Shown here piece after piece: positions 28,679 through 39,004 of a stretch of 64,000 bases of DNA (the stretch's first letter is position 1; each line of letters starts with the position of its first letter). The stretch is from Cellvibrio zantedeschiae. GTDB lineage: Bacteria; Pseudomonadota; Gammaproteobacteria; Pseudomonadales; Cellvibrionaceae. The notes under the pieces were generated by a model that was not told the DNA's origin, did no database searches, and worked only from the letters and a program-made list of their open reading frames with translations. The stretch lies in assembly GCF_014652535.1 (NCBI RefSeq), contig NZ_BMYZ01000001.1, positions 1,054,001 through 1,118,000 on the forward strand, given 5' to 3'. A program made the translations under genes and the position numbers.

Positions 28679-29628
28679 GCGATATAAAAAATCCATTTGA
28701 TAGCCTGCTCGATTACTTTGATGACTTATTGCCATCAGAAGAACTTGAGCCTATGGCGAGCTTGAGAGTACCTACGCCCAAAACACAAGTAGCAGCACCA
28801 GAAGCTCCAGCAAAACCTGTGGCTAAGCCGCCGATTGCACATCGCGCAACTGCACGTAAAACTGCGCCCAAAGCAGCGCCGCAATTTGCTGAGCCAGATG
28901 TCGATCAAAAAGAAAAGCTGCAAAAACTATTGAGTAGTGCGCAACCGAAAATTGCTGTTGCGCCCATAGTAAAAGTCGCTCCTGTTGAAGTTGTCGCCCA
29001 ACCTAAAACTTTTGTGGCAGATCCTAATGAAATCCAGGAATGGGTGATTGAAACTGCCGCGCCTATCGTTGAAGCTCAGCCAGTTATCGAAGCCCCCGCT
29101 ATTATTGAAGCTGAAGATACCGCGTTTAAAATTCCCGGCTTGGAGTGGATGCCTAACGGCCTGCCGCAGTGGGCGCAATCACGTTTTGATGTGCTGCTGT
29201 TTAAAGTCTCTGGTTTGACCTTGGCAGTGCCTTTGATTTCGCTCGGTCAAATCCAACCAATTACCGATGAGCTTGCACCACTCTTTGGTCAAGCCGATTG
29301 GTTTATGGGATTTCAGCCAACGCCGCAAGGCAAAATCCGCACGGTAAACACAGCCAAATTTGTCATGCCCGAGCGCTATGATGAAAACTTCGTAAAGAAC
29401 GCAAAATATGTGGTGTCGATTAACGGCGTGCCCTGGGGCTTGGCGGTGGATTCCGTCAATCAACCCATTAGTCTTATGCCCGATGAGGTTAAGTGGCGCA
29501 GCGACCGCAGCAAACGCCCCTGGTTGGCGGGAACGGTTAAAGAGCATATGTGCGCTTTGCTCGATATTCCCATGATTGGCCAAATGTTGATGGATGCTGA
29601 CAAGAACCTTATGAAAAGTCGGGCCTGA
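28675..29628 (+). CDS. parP: CheW-domain protein ParP
   Basis: A 317-residue protein: about 40 N-terminal residues with an acidic stretch (NPFDSLLDYFDDLLPSEEL), an Ala/Pro/Lys-rich linker to about 155, and a C-terminal CheW-like domain (about 175-310, DVLLFKVSGLTLAVPLISLG onward). In Vibrio, ParP couples ParC to CheA in polar arrays. GTG start overlapping the parC TGA (GTGA), so translation is coupled. The position between parC and cheW matches PA1463. Confidence 0.9.
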   Translation: MSDIKNPFDSLLDYFDDLLPSEELEPMASLRVPTPKTQVAAPEAPAKPVAKPPIAHRATARKTAPKAAPQFAEPDVDQKEKLQKLLSSAQPKIAVAPIVKVAPVEVVAQPKTFVADPNEIQEWVIETAAPIVEAQPVIEAPAIIEAEDTAFKIPGLEWMPNGLPQWAQSRFDVLLFKVSGLTLAVPLISLGQIQPITDELAPLFGQADWFMGFQPTPQGKIRTVNTAKFVMPERYDENFVKNAKYVVSINGVPWGLAVDSVNQPISLMPDEVKWRSDRSKRPWLAGTVKEHMCALLDIPMIGQMLMDADKNLMKSRA

Positions 29629-29756
29629 TACAAAGTCGTCTGGTTAAAAGTAAGTGACAGGACTGGCGGAGCAAGCAGCCTCGGCTATAGTTATAGCGAC
29701 TATCCACATTTTGGACTTTGCACCTGTAAGCGGGCACCGCTCTTGAGGAAATTTTT

Positions 29757-30242
29757 ATGGCTAATGATGTAGTAAAGAATAAAAGCACTGACGATCCAGT
29801 CCTCCAGTGGGTTACTTTTCGTTTAGATGGCGAAACCTATGGCATCAACGTAATGCAGGTGCAAGAAGTTCTGCGTTATACCGAAATTGCTCCCGTTCCC
29901 GGCGCGCCTTCCTATGTGTTGGGGATTATTAATCTGCGCGGTAACGTAGTAACCGTAATTGATACCCGTCACCGCTTTAATTTGCCTAGCGGCGATATTA
30001 CCGACAACACTCGTATCGTGATTATTGAAACCGACCGCCATGTAATTGGTATTTTGGTAGATAGCGTTGCGGAAGTGGTTTACTTGCGCCAATCAGAAAT
30101 TGAAATGGCTCCGAATGTGGGTAACGAGGAATCAGCCAAGTTTATCCAGGGCGTTTGCCACAAAAACAACGAGCTGTTGATTTTGATCGAACTCAACAAG
30201 TTGTTGACTAGCGAAGAGTGGAACGAGTTGGAAGACGTTTAA
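29757..30242 (+). CDS. cheW: Chemotaxis coupling protein CheW
   Basis: A 161-residue single CheW domain that bridges chemoreceptors and CheA. Typical features are WVTFRLDGETYGINVMQVQEVL, the PGAPSYVLGIINLRGNVV motif (about 47-64), DTRHRF and the C-terminal LLILIELNKLLTSEEW. It has GAGGAAA nine bases or so before the ATG. A 128-bp gap separates it from parP, so it may have its own promoter. It is followed by a strong terminator. Confidence 0.96.
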   Translation: MANDVVKNKSTDDPVLQWVTFRLDGETYGINVMQVQEVLRYTEIAPVPGAPSYVLGIINLRGNVVTVIDTRHRFNLPSGDITDNTRIVIIETDRHVIGILVDSVAEVVYLRQSEIEMAPNVGNEESAKFIQGVCHKNNELLILIELNKLLTSEEWNELEDV

Positions 30243-30274
30243 TAATCGTCCTACCTCAAAAAAATTATCTTCTG

Positions 30275-30306
30275 AAACCCCGCTTCTGCGGGGTTTTAAC
30301 TTTTTT
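30275..30306 (+). terminator. Rho-independent terminator after cheW
   Basis: Perfect 8-bp stem AACCCCGC / GCGGGGTT, loop TTCT, followed by TTAACTTTTTT. It lies 33 bp past cheW. Confidence 0.85.
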
Positions 30307-30374
30307 GATTTCGCAATCCTGGGTCAGGTATGATTAATACCCAAGTTTCCTAACCACACTTTGTAGAGATTCCC

Positions 30375-30776
30375 ATGCTACCACTAACGCCACTTGAAAT
30401 CGGGCTTATCGTCAGTCTCCTTCTCGGTCTTGTGGCATTGGTTGTTGCAATCAAAGCATTAAAAGTTGCACGCGCACAGCAAGAAAATACTGAGCGTCTT
30501 ATCCAAAAACTTACGCGTGATTTAGCCATGTCTAATAGCGGCTCAGTCGGTATGGGGCAGCGTCTATTAGCAATGGAAAAACGCCTGCAAGAAGAACCGA
30601 AAAAATCGGACCAGAAAATTGATTATTATAACGACGATGATTTCCAACCATATTCGCAGGCGGCACAGCTGTTTAAAATGGGTTTGGATGCAGAAGAAGT
30701 TGCACGTCGCTGCGGACTTTCTCGCGCTGAAGCATCTTTAATTCAAATGATGCAAATGAAATCAGATCTTAAATAA
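30375..30776 (+). CDS. DUF2802 family protein, PA1465-like
   Basis: A 133-residue protein with one N-terminal membrane helix (about 6-27), a coiled-coil stretch rich in Gln/Glu/Arg/Lys (about 30-75), and a C-terminal segment AAQLFKMGLDAEEVARRCGLSRAEASLIQMM that reads as a helix-turn-helix-like motif. This architecture and its place just after cheW match the DUF2802 protein that ends the pseudomonad flagellar/chemotaxis cluster. Its function is unknown. Confidence 0.88.
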   Translation: MLPLTPLEIGLIVSLLLGLVALVVAIKALKVARAQQENTERLIQKLTRDLAMSNSGSVGMGQRLLAMEKRLQEEPKKSDQKIDYYNDDDFQPYSQAAQLFKMGLDAEEVARRCGLSRAEASLIQMMQMKSDLK

Positions 30777-30778
30777 AT

Positions 30779-31738
30779 CTACATCAATCCAGCTGCTTGT
30801 AAAAACCATAATCCCGCCGTCACTGTCAGCATAGAGCCCAATGTTGTTTGCACAATAATATTGGCTGCCAACTTTGTATTTCCGTTCATTGCTTGCACCA
30901 TGACAAAACTGATTGTCGCTGTTGGCGATGCTGCTAATAAAAATAGAATCGCAAGACTTTCACCGCGAACACCCAATACAATGGCAATCGCGCACGCAAT
31001 AATTGGCGATAAAAATAACTTCCACGCAGTGGCGCTAAGCGTTGCGGAATCTAGAGTGCGGAAACGTGAAATATCCAAAGCGCCACCAATACAAATTAAT
31101 GCAAGCGGCAATACCATTTGGCTTAAATATTTTCCGCTGTCCAATAAAACTTTGGGTAAAGGTAGGGCTACAGCATTAATAATTAATCCAAGGAAAATCG
31201 CAATAATTAATGGATTTTTTGCAATACCAATAAGTGTTGGTTTGAGTGAGCTGTTGGCTGGATGCAAACTGCGGTTGAGTACGTAAACCGAAAGTACATT
31301 GTAAAAAACTACTGTCATAGCAACTGGTAAAGCTGCAATTGCTAATCCATGTTCACCATAAGCATTTGCACAAAATGCCAGGCCTAAAATCACAAGGTTT
31401 CCGCGAAATGCACCCTGGATAAAAACACCCTGATCACGTGGATCTTCGCAATGCCAATGCGCGGTTAATAAGCTTCCTGCAAACACAATCGCTGTCATTG
31501 CGCTAAACGCTATCAATACATTTCGATCAGCCATTTCACCAAAATGCGCAGTAGCACAAGTGGTAAATAACATCACTGGCAAACCAATGTTATACACCAG
31601 CTGCGATGCGATTTTAATAAAGTTATCAGTAATCATCGCTTTGCGTTTTAAAATAATACCCAGTACCAGCATTACAAAAATCGGCGCTGTTACAGAAAAG
31701 GCAAAGCTTAGTGTTGCGAGTGGTGAGTCGATAATCAC
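30779..31738 (-). CDS. Auxin efflux carrier (AEC) family transporter
   Basis: A 319-residue membrane protein with about ten hydrophobic helices in two halves. AEC features seen are GIILKRKAMITDNFIKIASQLVYNIGLP near the N-terminus and the AASPTATISFVMVQAMNGN region near 270-290. GTG start with GAGGGA just upstream. Members export or import small carboxylates such as malate or malonate; no substrate can be assigned. It converges on the DUF2802 gene (2 bp apart) and lies downstream of uxaC, from which a terminator separates it. Confidence 0.9.
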   Translation of the reverse strand: MIIDSPLATLSFAFSVTAPIFVMLVLGIILKRKAMITDNFIKIASQLVYNIGLPVMLFTTCATAHFGEMADRNVLIAFSAMTAIVFAGSLLTAHWHCEDPRDQGVFIQGAFRGNLVILGLAFCANAYGEHGLAIAALPVAMTVVFYNVLSVYVLNRSLHPANSSLKPTLIGIAKNPLIIAIFLGLIINAVALPLPKVLLDSGKYLSQMVLPLALICIGGALDISRFRTLDSATLSATAWKLFLSPIIACAIAIVLGVRGESLAILFLLAASPTATISFVMVQAMNGNTKLAANIIVQTTLGSMLTVTAGLWFLQAAGLM

Positions 31739-31789
31739 GATTCCCTCATAAATATTAATTTACATTTAATACATGGGTTTACGTACTAC

Positions 31790-31822
31790 AAAAAATTAAG
31801 CCCAGCATTGCTGGGCTTAATT
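31790..31822 (-). terminator. Rho-independent terminator of uxaC
   Basis: Perfect 13-bp stem AATTAAGCCCAGC (31794-31806) / GCTGGGCTTAATT (31810-31822) with loop ATT; on the minus strand it is followed by a T-run. It lies 36 bp past the uxaC stop. Confidence 0.9.
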
Positions 31823-31857
31823 GCTTAACAAAAATCACTTTTTAAATGACTGAAACA

Positions 31858-33273
31858 TTACTCTGGAACTTTAAACGGAAAATAATTCTTCGCATTGTTA
31901 AAGCTAATATCCTGAATCATTTTGCCAACCATTTTGGTATCGTTAGGCACCAAACCTTTTGCCATATCGCGGCCAAAAATTCCGCACAGAATGCGGCGGA
32001 AATATTCGTGGCGTGAATAACTCAGGAAGCTACGGCTATCGGTCAACATGCCCACAAAACGGCTCAACAAACCTAATTGACTAAGCGCTTCAATTTGGCG
32101 AGTCATACCTTCCATTTGATCCAGGAACCACCAGCCGCTACCGAATTGGATTTTGCCCGCAGAAGAACCATCCTGGAAATTTCCAATCATGGTGCCAATC
32201 ATTTCGTTATCGCGTGGGTTCAAATTGTAAATAATGGTTTTGGCTAAACGGTTTTCGTTATCCAAACGACCTAAAAACTTCGCCAAAGGTTTTGCGTAAT
32301 TGTGGTCGCCAATAGAATCGAAACCGGTATCTGCGCCCAATGTGCGGAATAGGCGAGGGTTGTTGTTGCGAATCGCACCAATATGAAATTGTTGTACCCA
32401 ACCTTTGGCGTGATCTTGAAATGCAAACTCAACCATCATGGCAGATTGGAATTTTTCAATTTCCGTTGCGTCCAGCTCATTACCACCACGAATTTTGGCA
32501 AAAATAGTTTTGATTTCTGCCTCGGTGTAATCCGCTGCATAAACTGTTTCCAAACCGTGGTCTGAAAGACGGCAACCATTTTCATGGAAGTAATCATGAC
32601 GCTTATTCAGTGCAGCCATCAAATCATCAAAGGTGCTGATGTTGATATCGGCAACCACTGCTAAACGATCGATATACTTGTTGTAAGCAACGGCGCTTTC
32701 AACCGCCATGGCGCGATCAGGGCGCCAGGTTGGTAGCATTGCAGATTTGAACGAAGAATCTGCAGCAACTTTTTTGTGGTGAGCCAAATCGTGAATTGGG
32801 TCGTCGGTAGTGCAAACCATTTTTACGTTGGCTTGGGTCATCAAACCGCGTGCGCTGAATTCTGGCGTTGCAAGTAATTCGTTACATTGATCCCAAGTGC
32901 GTTTTGCGTTGCTGCTATCGAGCAAGCGGTCGGTAATACCGAAAGGTTTGCGCAACTCCAAATGCGTCCAATGGTAGAGTGGGTTGCGCAAAGTGTAGGG
33001 AACAGTCGCGCACCATTGTTCGAATTTTTCGTAATCGCTGGCATCGCCAGTGCAGTAGCGTTCATCAACGCCGTTGGAGCGCATGGCGCGCCATTTGTAA
33101 TGGTCGCCAGCCAACCAGACTTCGGTCAAATTGCGGAATTGTTTGTTATCGCCCACTTGCTCCGGTGGCAAATGGCAGTGGTAGTCGATAATGGGCATTT
33201 GCTTGGCGTAGTTGTGGTACAGCTCTTTAGCTTGCTCAGTATCGAGTAAAAAATCGTCATGAATAAAATTCAT
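31858..33273 (-). CDS. uxaC: Glucuronate isomerase
   Basis: Converts D-glucuronate to D-fructuronate (or galacturonate to tagaturonate), the first step of hexuronate catabolism. A 471-residue protein of the amidohydrolase-like fold with the N-terminal metal motif DYHCHLPPEQV near 29, CTTDDPIHDLAHH, and GSGWWFLDQMEGM. The ATG at 33273 is chosen over a GTG two codons upstream because GAGGAA sits eight bases before it. No other uxa/uxu gene is in the window. Glucuronate would come from glucuronoxylan, in line with the nearby hemicellulases. Confidence 0.96.
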   Translation of the reverse strand: MNFIHDDFLLDTEQAKELYHNYAKQMPIIDYHCHLPPEQVGDNKQFRNLTEVWLAGDHYKWRAMRSNGVDERYCTGDASDYEKFEQWCATVPYTLRNPLYHWTHLELRKPFGITDRLLDSSNAKRTWDQCNELLATPEFSARGLMTQANVKMVCTTDDPIHDLAHHKKVAADSSFKSAMLPTWRPDRAMAVESAVAYNKYIDRLAVVADINISTFDDLMAALNKRHDYFHENGCRLSDHGLETVYAADYTEAEIKTIFAKIRGGNELDATEIEKFQSAMMVEFAFQDHAKGWVQQFHIGAIRNNNPRLFRTLGADTGFDSIGDHNYAKPLAKFLGRLDNENRLAKTIIYNLNPRDNEMIGTMIGNFQDGSSAGKIQFGSGWWFLDQMEGMTRQIEALSQLGLLSRFVGMLTDSRSFLSYSRHEYFRRILCGIFGRDMAKGLVPNDTKMVGKMIQDISFNNAKNYFPFKVPE

Positions 33274-33685
33274 TCTCACAATTCCTCAGCGGGTTTTTCA
33301 AGGGATGTTAGCCCGAAATTTGTTATTAAGGCATTTTCAACCCAGCTGGATTGGGCGCTCGTAGACGCATGATCGCTAGTTGAAACATAAGCCATCATTC
33401 ATACTGAATTCACAAGATGTGACAGATGAATATTGATTGCATTGAGGTATTTGACCGAGGGTGCGCTCACCGGAGTAAGTTCATTGTAATGTGGCGCCAC
33501 TGCTATTTTGCAGCTGATGAACAAGTTTACCGCTTGGCGAATTAAATTACCATTGCACTAGGGGTAAATTTCATTTGTTGGACGCCAAACTGCGCAAATT
33601 TAAGCCGCTGAGCTATAGTCAAAGGGAAATGGGCCGCGTGTTATTTGATCATCTATGTTGGCAAATCCAATCGACAGGAGCTGTT
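33274..33685. other. 412-bp intergenic region between divergent uxaC and the pentapeptide-repeat gene
   Basis: No convincing gene on either strand; a weak in-frame extension of the downstream gene starts at 33575 but lacks a ribosome binding site. It must hold both divergent promoters. I could not identify a clear UxuR/ExuR-type operator by eye. Confidence 0.5.
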
Positions 33686-34036
33686 ATGACTAAGCCAGTT
33701 GTGCATCACAATGCGCTCTATGACTTATTGCGTGCTGAACAAGTCGCCGAGTTCAATCGACGTAAAGCTGCCGGGGAAGAAACCCAGGGGCAATTGCGTG
33801 GCGGTGATTTTCGCGGTTTGGATTTACGTGAGCTGGATGCCGACGGGCTGGATTTACGCGATGCCTATTTTCGCGGTGCCGATTTGCGCGGTATAGATTT
33901 CCGCAACACCAACCTCGAAGGGGCCAGCTTTTGCCAAGCCCATATTTCGGGTTGCTTCTTTCCTGGCGAGTTAAGTGCAGATGAAATTCGCTTGTCTTTC
34001 GATTTGGGTATTCGTGTCAGATATCGTCCCTGGTAA
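33686..34036 (+). CDS. Small pentapeptide-repeat protein
   Basis: A 116-residue protein. Residues about 48-97 carry pentapeptide repeats with a central Leu or Phe (GGDFRGLDLRELDADGLDL, then DAYFRGADLRGIDF, TNLEGASF), which fold as a right-handed beta-helix. The C-terminus SADEIRLSFDLGIRVRYRPW is a capping segment seen in related small proteins. The start ATG at 33686 has AGGAG (33676-33680) five bases upstream; the frame is open further upstream without a better start. Its function is unknown. Confidence 0.85.
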   Translation: MTKPVVHHNALYDLLRAEQVAEFNRRKAAGEETQGQLRGGDFRGLDLRELDADGLDLRDAYFRGADLRGIDFRNTNLEGASFCQAHISGCFFPGELSADEIRLSFDLGIRVRYRPW

Positions 34037-34055
34037 ATAAAGTTATGTTTAGGTC

Positions 34056-34079
34056 TTGGGAAGCCTTTTGGCTTTCCAA
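34056..34079 (+). terminator. Hairpin downstream of the pentapeptide-repeat gene, weak terminator candidate
   Basis: TTGGGAAGCC and GGCTTTCCAA pair over 10 bp with one G-T wobble and a TTTT loop, 20 bp past the stop. There is no proper T-run after it, so termination is uncertain. Confidence 0.4.
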
Positions 34080-34194
34080 TGTATTCGGTTACACTGCTGG
34101 TTAGATAACAAAAACGAACGTTGCAGCAGCGGTCACGAAAAAGCTACATGGAAAAATAGAAGATAAACGGACGTTCTCAAGACCTTCATATTAA

Positions 34195-35454
<1,260 letters not shown>

Positions 35455-35465
35455 AAATCGTTTAC

Positions 35466-35498
35466 TAAATAACCTTCGCATAGGGTGGGGGTTATTTA
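35466..35498 (+). terminator. Possible terminator hairpin after the mannanase gene
   Basis: TAAATAACC (35466-35474) pairs with GGTTATTTA (35490-35498) around a 15-nt loop, 11 bp past the stop. The U-tract is poor. Confidence 0.4.
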
Positions 35499-35662
35499 TT
35501 ATGCAGTTTCACGTAAAAATTGGTTAAAAATTCCAGCCGATTTTTTTTCACGAGCTATGATTACAGACAATGTGATTAGTGGCTTTCTGCTCGCCTGAAG
35601 TCCTATGTTGTTCCATCTCACCCTTTTTCTAATAGTCACTCAAACTCTTTGAGGAAATAATT

Positions 35663-37894
35663 ATGGGATTCCAGAAAAAAATCAGCGTCCTGGCAATGGC
35701 CGTTGCTATTGCATCCACTGCATCTTCCTATGCTGCTGAAGCTCCAAAGGCGTGGATGAATAAAAAGCTTGCGCCGGAACAACGTGCTGATTTGGTTTTG
35801 AAGCAAATGACCATGGATGAAAAACTCAAATTGGTCTTTGGTTATTTTGGTACTGATGCACCCTGGAAAAACTTTAAACGTCCAGTCGAATCCTACGCGC
35901 AATCTGCCGGTTTTGTTTATGGTATTCCTCGTTTAGGGATTCCTCATTTGTGGGAGGCTGACGCGGGTGTTGGTGTTGCTAGTCAGGGCGGCCCCAATGT
36001 GCGCGAAGCTACTGCTTTGCCATCGGGTATTGCTACGGCTGCAACCTGGAATTTAAAAACCGCTTACGCAGGCGGCGCCATGATTGGTTCTGAATCGCGC
36101 GCTTTCGGTTTTAACGTGCAGTTGGCTGGTGGCGTGAACATTATGCGTGAGCCACGCAATGGTCGTAACTTTGAATATGCCGGTGAAGATCCATTGTTAG
36201 GCGGCAAGATTGTAGGTGCGCAAATCGCGGGTATTCAATCTAACCATGTAGTGTCTACCTTAAAACACTATGCGTTAAACAATCAGGAAACGAACCGTTT
36301 CTCACTCGATGCAAAAATTGATGACGCCTCTGCAAGAATGTCTGATCTGCTCGCTTTGCAAATTGCAAAAGAAGAGGGTAATCCAGGTTCAGTGATGTGT
36401 TCATACAACCGTGTTAACGGTGTTTATGCCTGTGAAAGCAATTACTTGTTAAACGAAGTTTTAAAACAGGATTGGGGTTTCAAAGGTTGGGTAATGTCTG
36501 ACTGGGGCGCAACCCACAGTACAGTACCTGCAGCTAATAATGGCTTGGATCAACAGTCAGGTATTCCGTTCGATGTATCTGAATATTATGGCGCTGCGTT
36601 GAAAGAGGCGGTACAAAATGGCTGGGTAACCGAAGCGCGTTTGGACGATATGGTACGCCGCGTTTTGCACCCCATGTTTGAGTTTGGATTGGTGGATAAC
36701 CCTGCGTCACCGAACGTTAAATCTATCAACTTCAAAGCTAACGGTTTGGTTTCGCAAAAGGATGCGGAAGAAAGCATCGTATTGTTGAAAAACGACAGCA
36801 AACTTTTGCCGCTTAACAAGTCCTTGAAAAAAATCGCCATCATTGGCTCTCATGCAGATGTTGGTGTTTTATCCGGGGGCGGTTCTTCACAGGTTTATCC
36901 AGTCGGCGGTGCTGCTTTCCGTGGTGGTCCGCAATTCTTCCCAGGCCCAATGTTGTTCTATCCCTCATCACCATTGAAGGCAATCCAAGCTCGCGCACCA
37001 GAAGCGAAAGTTTCTTACAACGATGGTACCGACCTTGCTGCTGCAGCTAAATTGGCGGCAGACGCTGATGTAGTATTGGTTTTTGCAAATCAATGGACTG
37101 CAGAATCGGTTGATGTACCTAATTTATCACTGCCAGATGCGCAGGATGATTTGGTCGCAGCGGTTGCCAAAGCAAATGCTAAGACTGTAGTGGTATTGCA
37201 AACCGGTGGTCCGGTAACCATGCCCTGGTTGGCTAACGTAGGTTCTGTGCTTGAAGCTTGGTACCCAGGTACCAATGGTGGCGAAGCTATTGGTCGTGTT
37301 CTGTTTGGTGAGGTGAACCCGTCTGGTCACTTGCCAGCGACTTTCCCTGCATCAGAATCACAATTGCCACGTCCTGTTTTGGATGGTTATCCAGAAGTTA
37401 AAGACGCACGCATTACTGTGAATTACTCGGAAGGTGCGGCAGTTGGCTACAAGTGGTTTGATTTGAAAGGCCACAAGCCATTGTTCCCATTCGGCTTCGG
37501 TTTGTCTTACAGCGAGTTCAGCTTGGGTGATTTGAAAGCTGAAGTGAAGAATGGTTTGGTTAACGCAAGTTTCTCGGTGAAAAACACCGGCGCTGTTGCA
37601 GGTAAAGAAGTAGCGCAAGTTTATGTAGCACCGGTATCTGCTAAATGGGAATCGCCCAAACGTTTGGGTGGCTTCCAAAAAGTGGATTTGAAACCAGGTG
37701 CGAGCACCAAAGCTAGCGTGACTGTTGATCCACGTTTGTTAGGTATGTATGACAGCGCATCTAAAACCTGGAAAATTGCCGAAGGCGATTACAAGGTAAT
37801 CCTTGCGTCGGATGCAACTGATGCTAAAGCAACCAGTGTGACTGTGCACTTGGCAGCAACAACTGTGGACATGCACGGTAAACTTGTGAAATAA
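35663..37894 (+). CDS. GH3 beta-glucosidase or related exo-glycosidase, exported
   Basis: A 743-residue protein with a signal peptide (about 1-25, ending SYAA). The GH3 N-terminal barrel carries YGIPRLGIPHLWEADAGVG, GRNFEYAGEDPLLGG and KHYALNNQETNR, with the nucleophile Asp near 280 in GWVMSDWGATHS. The C-terminal alpha/beta sandwich (about 370-590) is followed by a fibronectin-like domain (from about 640). It hydrolyses terminal beta-linked sugars from oligosaccharides in the periplasm; beta-glucoside is the most common activity but is not proved. It lies next to the mannanase, suggesting a role in glucomannan use. It ends in a strong terminator. Confidence 0.93.
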   Translation: MGFQKKISVLAMAVAIASTASSYAAEAPKAWMNKKLAPEQRADLVLKQMTMDEKLKLVFGYFGTDAPWKNFKRPVESYAQSAGFVYGIPRLGIPHLWEADAGVGVASQGGPNVREATALPSGIATAATWNLKTAYAGGAMIGSESRAFGFNVQLAGGVNIMREPRNGRNFEYAGEDPLLGGKIVGAQIAGIQSNHVVSTLKHYALNNQETNRFSLDAKIDDASARMSDLLALQIAKEEGNPGSVMCSYNRVNGVYACESNYLLNEVLKQDWGFKGWVMSDWGATHSTVPAANNGLDQQSGIPFDVSEYYGAALKEAVQNGWVTEARLDDMVRRVLHPMFEFGLVDNPASPNVKSINFKANGLVSQKDAEESIVLLKNDSKLLPLNKSLKKIAIIGSHADVGVLSGGGSSQVYPVGGAAFRGGPQFFPGPMLFYPSSPLKAIQARAPEAKVSYNDGTDLAAAAKLAADADVVLVFANQWTAESVDVPNLSLPDAQDDLVAAVAKANAKTVVVLQTGGPVTMPWLANVGSVLEAWYPGTNGGEAIGRVLFGEVNPSGHLPATFPASESQLPRPVLDGYPEVKDARITVNYSEGAAVGYKWFDLKGHKPLFPFGFGLSYSEFSLGDLKAEVKNGLVNASFSVKNTGAVAGKEVAQVYVAPVSAKWESPKRLGGFQKVDLKPGASTKASVTVDPRLLGMYDSASKTWKIAEGDYKVILASDATDAKATSVTVHLAATTVDMHGKLVK

Positions 37895-37910
37895 GCTTTG
37901 TCTGCGCAAC

Positions 37911-37946
37911 AAAAAAGGCCAACTCCATTTGGGGTTGGCCTTTTTT
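37911..37946 (+). terminator. Rho-independent terminator of the GH3 gene
   Basis: Stem of about 15-16 bp from AAAAAAGGCCAACTCC pairing with GGGGTTGGCCTTTTTT around the loop ATTT, with a six-T run; 16 bp past the stop. It may also act on the minus strand. Confidence 0.93.
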
Positions 37947-38274
37947 GTGGATTCCAGTTTCATTTGAAATTATCAAGGTGGGAATAGAACAGATTTGAGG
38001 GACAGTTTCCAAATTAATTCTAGGTAGTTGTCCGATGTATTGTGAAATTTCATTACATATTTCCGCTGAAACGTGAAACTCCTAAAAGCCATATTACCTT
38101 TAAAGATTTGGCCGAATGAACATTTGATTTTGGGGCGTTTTAATCAACTCCAAAATCACGGGTAATCACAATCCCCTTTAAAATCAGGTTCGGCCTATCC
38201 TTTACTCAACCGGAGGCGAAGTTAGCGCAGAGCAGCGCCAGCACAATTTGGGGTGCACGGAAGAATCACATGGA
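37947..38274. other. 328-bp intergenic region between convergent GH3 and DUF1080 genes
   Basis: No gene is supported. It holds ATTCCAGTTTCATTTGAAAT (37951-37970), 18 of 20 bases identical to the reverse complement of a stretch upstream of the GH51 gene (46721-46740), and CGTGAAACT (38072-38080), a shorter relative of the same motif. The flanking genes converge, so these are not obvious promoters; the region may contain an unannotated transcript. Confidence 0.45.
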
Positions 38275-38970
38275 TTACAACTCTTCGATAGTGATATTGC
38301 GGAACTTGACAGTGTTGGCGGCACTACGGTTCTCGGCAAATGCTTTGCTGCCATGGTGTTGTATGCCGATGTGCCCCTCGGTGAAGCGAGTGTCGGTCAC
38401 ATGAGTTATCAGCACATCGTTTACCCAGATTTTGATCTCCGGGCCCACTGCACGAATACGATAGCGATTCCAATCTCCGACTCGGAAAGCCCCGGCTTTC
38501 GCCGGGCCCCATTCGGGAGAATGGTTCTGCTTGAAATGTTCGCCCGGCGCAGAGCGCTCCGGATGCAAAGGGAACAGCCACTGACGCTCGGTGGCTTGTT
38601 CGTAAAGGCCGCCACTCCAGCGCCGGCTTGAAGGGTCTACCTCGGCCTGATAGCCGTATGCCTGATAACTTTCAATATCTTTCTGATAAGCGATCTGCCC
38701 GCGAAACATAACGCCGGAATTTACGTACTCCTCAAGTTTAGGAACATTAACCTCAAGAGTCAGCTCAAAATCGGCATACCGTTTTTTAGTCAGGTAGAAC
38801 CAATTGCCGGTCGAGAGTAGGTGCAGCTCGTTACCTAGGAGATGGACTTCGCCGAAGGACGTAACGTTCATCCAGAGGTTAGGATCACCGGTCAGATCGG
38901 ATTTTTTGGCGAGCGTGTGGGTTGAAATCAGTGAGCCGAGCAGGGCGGCCAGATAGAGAAAGCGACGCAT
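38275..38970 (-). CDS. DUF1080 (3-keto-disaccharide hydrolase family) protein, exported
   Basis: A 231-residue protein: signal peptide (about 1-21, ending THTLA), then one concanavalin-like beta-jelly-roll of the DUF1080 family (about 30-230). Typical elements are DFELTLEVNVP, NSGVMFRGQI, GYQAEVDPSSRRWSGGLYEQ, WNRYRIRAVG, IKIWVNDVLITHVTD, EGHIGIQHHG and the C-terminal VKFRNITIEEL. The family has been renamed 3-keto-disaccharide hydrolase after characterised members. It is the last gene of the Gfo/Idh-Gfo/Idh-MFS-DUF1080 operon, which fits oxidation at C3 followed by cleavage of a glycosidic bond. Confidence 0.92.
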   Translation of the reverse strand: MRRFLYLAALLGSLISTHTLAKKSDLTGDPNLWMNVTSFGEVHLLGNELHLLSTGNWFYLTKKRYADFELTLEVNVPKLEEYVNSGVMFRGQIAYQKDIESYQAYGYQAEVDPSSRRWSGGLYEQATERQWLFPLHPERSAPGEHFKQNHSPEWGPAKAGAFRVGDWNRYRIRAVGPEIKIWVNDVLITHVTDTRFTEGHIGIQHHGSKAFAENRSAANTVKFRNITIEEL

Positions 38971-39004
38971 GGGAGTTCCTATTTTTTATTTAACCGATAA
39001 AAAA

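Noticed and set aside
29731-29744. Sigma-54-like GGCACCGCTCTTGA upstream of cheW
   Set aside because: The invariant -12 GC is GA, and it lies only about 12 bp before the cheW ATG, too close for a transcription start.
38248-38631. Plus-strand frame over the DUF1080 gene
   Set aside because: Antisense overlap with an intact, recognisable gene, so it is not treated as coding.
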